DNA of 64,000 nt from Warburgia ugandensis (Eukaryota; Streptophyta; Magnoliopsida; Canellales; Canellaceae), in NCBI GenBank assembly GCA_035236585.1, contig CP141128.1:31230684-31294683 (forward strand), given 5' to 3'. Shown piece after piece: positions 57,772-64,000 of the stretch. The notes under the pieces were generated by a model. It searched no databases, was not told where the DNA came from, and saw only the letters and a program-made list of their open reading frames with translations. Made by a program: the position numbers and the translations under genes. Every line of letters begins with the position of its first letter. The stretch's first letter is position 1.

Positions 57772-59753
57772 ACAATAGTTGCACATTTCCCAATTACTTT
57801 GGTATGCAACTATTATTAATTATCTCATCATGTATCAAATGCCTAATCATTGGTCAAAACAAGATAGAAAGGATTCATTTCTAAGGTAAAGACCGAATAA
57901 AGAACAATCACAATAGATATATCTTTCAGAAGGCCTTCTTCACCCCTAGAACAAAAGACATTTTGTGTAATTCTAGATTGCATCTATTTTTAAGAAAACT
58001 TTGATCTCAATGGCTGGACCTTACATAGTACGTACTATATATCCTCATGGGGTCATCAAGATAAAAAGGGATGGAGAGATCTCCAAAGTGAATGGGGAAA
58101 GGTTGAAACCCTATTTAGTATTAGTAAATCCTAAAGTAGAAGAAACATTACTTTAGGAATCCATATATCATGACCCACCTTAGTATGTCTCATAACACCA
58201 TCATACATTTTATGAGATGTATTCATCATTACCAATGCATAGTATGTTTGGCTAAAGACGTTAAACTTAGCACTCATTGGGAGGCAACCCAGTATTTATA
58301 GAGAACCCCATTATTTTTCATTAACCACTTATAATCTAAGGCCCTATATTTCAAAACATTGAGGATAATGTTTAGTTTAGGTTGGGGGTGTAGATATGGA
58401 TGATATTTTGAGTTTTTCTTTTTAAAAAAATGAGTTTTCTTTTAAGGAAATTTTAAGGCCAAAGATGCTTTGCTATGATGAGAACTAGATTTTTAGAATC
58501 TTAGAATTTATCCAACTTTAACTTCTAAATAGAAGAGCATAGTGTTAATTCTACATTTTATTCGTGTCTTGAAGTATTCAGGAAAGTTAAATCTCATAAT
58601 ATACATATACAAAGTGCATAGTCTAAACTAATAGATGGTTATGACTTAAAGACCCTGAGGAAATTAGAGGACACCTATATACCCAAGTGAGTTTTAGATA
58701 CTATCATTTTTCTGAGGGTTATAAATGAATCCATAATATCTCTCGACACACTTACTTTGAAAGATCCTAGTGTTTTTTGTTTTGGTCAAAATGCCAAGAA
58801 CTAAAGGGAATACAAAATTTCTTTCCTAAGCATTTATTGAGTGAGATAGGTTTTAAGAAACGTCAAAAATGATATAGGCCATCCTTGTTTAGCCCAAAGA
58901 AATAAAGCCTGCCCAGTATGTTATACCACTAGGTAGACCCTTTAAGCCGTTGGTAAGCCTTTTCTTTCATAAACCCAATTTGCCCCAATCCAAAGAAACC
59001 CTAGTAAGAATGTCCATTACCTACTTATAAAAAATGAGCAGGGATGATACCAAAAGTTCATAAAAAGAACAGAATTCTAAGAAGTGATAAATATCAAAAG
59101 TATAAAGAAAAATATTCCTTCTTAAAAGTACAAAGAAAAATAGAAATATTAAGAAAAAGAAAAGAGAAAAGATATTTATTTTAGTGTATTCAACATAAAA
59201 AGTTGTCCAACATTCAACTGAAGACCTCTACTTAGATTTGAACTTTGAATCCTTTATACCCTTTTATTTAGAACCATTCCAAAGGTTACATTTCATTCTA
59301 TCTAAGGACTTATTGATCTTAGGTGGAACATAGCCTTGATGAGTATATAAATATTAAGAAATAAAGGTGAACTATTTCTACTCATCTTGGTAATGGCATC
59401 CATTCTTAGGTTTCATAACTCTTTGTCTCATTAGTACTTATTAAATTATGTGAACCATTAGTCTTGTTGGATCAAATCATACAGTGAGAAGAATTTGTTT
59501 GACCCCCTTTTCTCTTAGAGCTTTATTTCTAAGTGTATATTAGTCAGAATTTGAGGTCAAAACATTATTTCAACAGAGTATAAGCATATTTGTTTAGAAA
59601 TCTAGACTTTGTAGCCTGTACACACACTGCACTCTAAGATATAACTATAATCAAATGGCTTCGGTATGTGGATAACATATGAAATTTCACATTAATCTTT
59701 ATTATGTTGCTAAAACTAGTACAATGCTAATGGAAGAGAATTCTCTTAGATTT

Positions 59754-59776
59754 AAAAAAAAAAAAAAAAAAAAAAA
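59754..59776. repeat. 23-base poly-A run
   Basis: It lies in the 3' untranslated region of element G and is followed by GAAGAAGAAAAGG. Confidence 0.9.
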
Positions 59777-59978
59777 GAAGAAGAAAAGGACTTAGCCTTA
59801 TTGAATTTTGTAGGCATATTTCGTGCAAACCCTCACAAGGCTTAACTTGTCCACTAGGGGTAACATAAAGGTTTAAAGGCTTGTTGCATATGCTAAATAC
59901 AATTATGAGTACCTAAGAAAATAAAAACCATTTTATTTTCATGATTTTTCACATGTTTTCCTCGAGATTAGGAAAATG

Positions 59979-59990
59979 CTAATTGGGGGG
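59979..59990 (+). other. Element G polypurine tract
   Basis: AATTGGGGGG directly precedes TGATGTG, the LTR start. It marks the element's orientation as plus. Confidence 0.75.
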
Positions 59991-62743
59991 TGATGTGTAG
60001 CTTTAAAATTACTCACAAGTGCACAAATCACTATAATAATAGCATGCGATAGAGGTTGATCCCAGAAGGATTCTCATGGTTTTGTATGTTGGGTGGATCC
60101 CATTTAAAACTATTTAGCATAGCCAAAAGAATTAGATTTAGCATAGACTAAGGCTTTAAACTAACATGGAAACCACAAATGTGTAAAATTAAAAACTTTA
60201 TAAATTTAGTATATACTAAAACTAAACATAGAAACTTACTAAAGCTTCCCTAACATGAAATTGATGTAGAAAATGATCAACTAATACCTAAACATGACCT
60301 AATCTAAGAAATCAAAGCAAGTAAACCTAACATAAAGTGCATTATTTAAACATGAAAAATGCATGAAATAAAGTAACCCAAGATGCATAAACAAAGGGTA
60401 CATTTTTGCCTAAACTAGGATATAACCTAAGCTAACTGGAATGTATGAATGGAACTAGACTTAAAGCATGGAATCTAATCAAAATCAAGCAATCATCAAA
60501 GGGAAAAACACTTCAAAACCTTGCACATGGTTCCTTAGTGTCTTTCATATGGAAACTAAATGCAATATTAATCTACAATGGATTACATTGCAGTGGCCAT
60601 GAAAAACTATTTAAAACATTCTAAAGAACCATGAATAGTAAGCAATTATCAGGAATCATAGATTTTCATTAATTGAAGTAGCATGGGTACAAGGGTGGTG
60701 TGCACACTCATCTTTAAATCCAAAATAACACCTAAACAATGTCTTCAATCATCTAACCAGTAATCAATGGTAAGCCATCTAAGAGAAATAAGATGGAAGC
60801 AATGGAAAATAATTAAGGGATTTCAAGGAACTTGAGAAGTTTTAAAGGCTAGGAACTTGATCTAAGAACTATACTCTCTTGGTTGTCACTACAAGAGAGT
60901 TATAGTCCTTAGATTGAAGGATCTAAGGTGGAAAACAAAGTGCAATAATCAAAGGAAACTAGGAACAAACAAAAGGAAACAAATTATGAAATCACAAAAT
61001 AAAACAAAGTAATAACTAAAGGCAAACAATTAAGGAAATAGGAGACAACAAACCTAAACATTGAAGACTTCAAAGAGAGAACAAAACCAAAAGCAAGGAG
61101 GTGTGGAAGAGCCAGAAGAAGGGCTACCACAAAGGAAGATGCATTGAAGACTTGAGAGGGGGAAAAGGTGGGAAATTCTTACGTTTTAGGAGGGAGGCAT
61201 CTGTCCCCTCTCAAAGATAAAAGTGTAAAAATCCCAGAGATATTTTATATAGGCTGAAAATTCTCTAATCTGACTAGCATATTGATCCTAAAGGTGATAA
61301 AAAGATGAAATTTAATGGTTAGGATCAACTTTAGAAGTGGTAAAGTATTTAGAAAGTGGAATCCAAAGTCATCTTAGAAGAAAATCATTGAACCCTTTTT
61401 AGGACTTGGACATGTGATGCTATTTAGCTGCTTAAGATAGATGTGAAGGATGAAAATAGAAGTGGTAGAATGAGAAGTGAAAGTGGGAAACCCTAGACAA
61501 CGAAGAAGAGGGAAGCGTCATCTTTTTAAGATTTTGGCATTGAACTCTTCCTCCTACAAAGGCAGTTCACATGGAATAAGATACAGAAAGAGGAAAAAGT
61601 GGGAAGAAAGAATGGAAAGAAGGGTAGAGCTAGCATGGAGGATTGGTCACTTAATTTAGAAAGTTAGGACAATTAATGAGGGAACCCAAGAGTGGGCAAG
61701 GTGGGAGGTGCCACATTTTTAGGAGGGGGCATCTCCCTCTTGTAAAAGTCTTGGAATTGAAGTAAGGAATTAGAAAGAGGGATGGGATGGTGAGAGATGA
61801 AGAAATATGAAGAAAGAGATAAGGTGGAAGAAGAGAAATAAAAGATGGTTTGGTTTGAGCTAGGTGGCACTTTAGGAAGGTGGGAGGCATCACCTTCTTA
61901 GGAAGGTGTGCCTCCCACTTACAGAAATCATGGATGGAATATGATGACGTGGAGAGAGAGAAAAAGGTGGCACAAAAATAGGAAAATAAATAATAAGGTG
62001 GGTTCTTCCTATTGGTCCACGTTCATGCTTACCCAATTTAATTTTCACCAAAATATCTTTCTAATTATCCTCTTAAAAACCCACTTTTTAGCTTAGGATA
62101 ATTGAGTGCAATTCCCCTCCAATAGTATCACTTCAATAGCATTGGCTTAAGTGGCTTGAATAGCTCACTTTGAGGTCTCATTTGGCTTGGTTCCATGGTT
62201 TACACCCTTGGCTTTAATAGCTCGGCTTGACTCCAATGCAGGTCACTTTCTCTCATGGCTTATATCGCTAAGGTGGTTTGAATGACTCCCATGCAAAGGT
62301 GGTAAAAATGCATGGCATGTGCATGGGACATTTTAATCACCTTTAGCTCTTCCAATTGATTGTTTGCTTGCCCTAAGATAATCTTGATCTTTTATTTTAC
62401 CTTAGATCAATGATATTTAGGCCTTGGCCTGCTTACGTTTCCTAATTAAACTAGGAAATCTCATGAATGACAACAATTCTCATCTTGATAAATCTTGGCC
62501 ATTGGATTACCTTCTCATCACCTACGAAAGATAGAAGATCCTAAATAAATTCAAGATAATTTATGATCATTCACATGCTTACTTTAGATTAGCCTTTGAA
62601 CCTTCAAACTATCAAATTGTTGCATTACTAAGTCAAAAGTGCATGTGTTATAGATTTTTGGAAAAACCCTAAAAATAGCATTGTATCTTAAGACACATGG
62701 GCTACTAATTGGGTACCTTATATACAAATTTGAACACTTATCA
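59991..62743 (+). repeat. Element G 3' LTR
   Basis: This 2,753-base LTR runs TGATGTGTAGC to ACACTTATCA. Near its start it has CAAGTGCACAAATC and GGTTGATCCCAGAAGGATT, a phrase typical of Athila/Tat LTR starts. The middle is purine-rich and carries GGGAGGCATC hairpin units (61193, 61705, 61880). Two inverted counterparts lie at 55076-57771 and from 62748 on. Confidence 0.75.
61880..61918. repeat. Long hairpin in LTR G
   Basis: GTGGGAGGCATCACCTTC, loop TTAG, then GAAGGTGTGCCTCCCAC. The arms pair over 17 bases with one bulge. A weaker version is at about 63548-63572 in the next LTR copy. Confidence 0.8.
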
Positions 62744-62747
62744 GGTG

Positions 62748-64000
62748 TGATAAATGTTCAATTTTGCATAAACAGTACCCAATTAGTAGCACGTGTTATA
62801 AATTATAAGCATAATTCTAGCATTTTTCTTGAAATTTCTAATATAAGCATTTCTAGCCTAATAATTCAAAAGTTTTGATTTTATAGGTTCAGAAGCTAAT
62901 CCAAAGTAATTATGTGAATAATCATAATTTTATAGGATTTAATTGGCATTTTTCTCTTTTCTGGTGTTGAGAAGATAATCCAATGGTCAAGATCAAGTAA
63001 GATAAGATTTAAAGATCAAGGTCAAAAGAAGGCTAAAGACCTAAAATTCAACATTTCAAAGCTAAATAAAGGTTCAAGAACATATTAAAGGCAGGCAAGA
63101 AAGTAATAAGAAGTATCAAAGGTGACTAAAATGGTCCATGCAAAAAGCCATACATTTTCATCACCTCTGCATGAGAATTCGAGTCACACATGAGGTTTCC
63201 TAATCTAACTCAAAAACCTATAGAAGCTAAGCCATTCAATCTTTGAAGCCAAATGACTTAGCAATTCAATCCATCAAGGAATAAGCAATCAAAGTGAGCC
63301 CTCAAACCACAATGGGAGCTATGCCACATGGAGTCACATGATTGAAGGATCAATTCAAGCAATTATTCAATACTAAAGTGTGATTTTTAAGCGATAGTTG
63401 GAAGGTTTTGAGAGATATTTGTAAAAGGTAATATGATCATGCATAGGTGTACCAATCAAGAGAGAAAAATCACTTTTCATTTCTATATTTTTTTTTAATC
63501 TTTTCTACCCACCTAATCGAGAATTCCACCACTTTTTAAGGAAGGAGCCACCTTCTTAAGAAGGTGAAGCCTCCCCCTTTTGTAATTACATGGCAGCCAC
63601 CTTATCTCACCATAATGTCACTTGCTCACCTTATTCCTTTGGATTCCTTAGTATTTTCTCTTACTTTGTACTTCAAATCTAGGTTAGTAGCTTGCTTTAC
63701 ATTCTTGCTTTCGTAGGTTGTTTTGCTCTTGTTTTATTGCATAAGTTTCACAGTCATAAATCTTCCTTGTCTTCCCTTAGGTCTTTGCTTCACCCTTCTT
63801 AGTTTTTCTCACTTATTCATCAAACATCCAAGTTAGTTCTTCTCTGGTAGTGACAAAGAAGAGGAAGAAGAGATTGAATCCTTGATTTCCATCCTTAAAG
63901 TCCATGCTTTTTGTGCTTGAATTTGAAACTAGTTTTAGGTGTATTTTTCCTTAACTAGTCCCATCATTCCGACCATATTTCTCCTGATTTTTTTTTGGGT
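62748..64000 (-). repeat. Athila/Tat-type LTR, minus orientation (copy 3, leaves the window)
   Basis: It begins TGATAAATGTTC and CCCAATTAGTAGCACGTG, the inverted match of the last 50 bases of LTR G, from which it is separated by GGTG. It continues with blocks found in copy 1 (55076-57771) and, inverted, in 61900-62700. It runs off the right edge, so no partner or internal region is visible. No gene is seen in it. Confidence 0.65.

Larger units (their letters stand above)
57772..59990 (+). pseudogene. pol: Athila/Tat-type integrase end and 3' untranslated region (element G)
   Basis: From about 57925 the plus strand reads NSRLHLF, then MAGPYIVRTIYPHG, GEISKVNGERLKPYLV and a short acidic tail to about 58155. 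This is the C-terminal part of Athila/Tat integrase. Downstream, GTTAAACTTAGCACTCATTG and GGGAGGCAACCCA (58259-58292) form a highly characteristic sequence after pol in this group. Then follows 1.7 kb of non-coding DNA, a poly-A run (59754-59776) and the polypurine tract AATTGGGGGG (59981-59990). The element is fragmentary and old. Confidence 0.75.

Overview
This is nuclear DNA from a flowering plant, and essentially all of it is retrotransposon. The evidence is Ty3/gypsy chromoviruses with plant-type chromodomains, long LTRs primed by initiator-Met tRNA, Athila/Tat-type gag, RNase H and integrase remnants, AT-rich filler and CpG-rich LTR promoters. I found no host gene, RNA gene, CRISPR array or satellite. 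I cannot name the species. Pericentromeric or other gene-poor heterochromatin is likely.

Layout, left to right. (1) 1-about 3340: the 3' part of chromovirus A (Tekay/Del-like), cut by the window edge. (2) About 3340-5035: an Athila/Tat-type LTR fragment and an old gag relic, both on the minus strand. (3) 5031-35620: a four-level nest. The gag relic carries a solo LTR (E, target duplication ATTAA). E was hit by element B, a non-coding long-LTR element. B's 3' LTR was then hit twice: by C, a structurally complete chromovirus (12289-22087, duplication GGCCG/GGCCT), and by D, a second member of B's family (22602-31459, duplication CCAGG). (4) 35621-37113: unassigned AT-rich DNA. (5) 37114-51233: a long LTR (X) interrupted by F, an old element with about 5 kb LTRs around a non-coding centre of only about 1.2 kb. 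(6) About 51240-52965: LTR Y, a partial direct repeat of X. (7) 52966-64000: Athila/Tat debris, with 3' untranslated DNA, RNase H and integrase ends, a minus-oriented LTR, a plus-oriented 3' LTR (59991-62743), and another minus-oriented LTR that starts four bases further on and leaves the window.

How the parts relate. A, B, C, D, E and F share one chromovirus style: a TGGTATCAGAGC-type primer site, a conserved polypurine-tract block, and (except F) a GC-rich palindromic motif just upstream of the TATA box. Only A and C have recognisable coding DNA. B, D and F look like non-autonomous passengers that would depend on an A- or C-like relative. Relative age by eye from LTR divergence: C youngest (about 3-4% in a 250-base sample), then B and D (about 7%), then F (near 20%). 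This agrees with the nesting order. Every retroelement here is a fossil or non-coding. All percentages are hand samples, not alignments.
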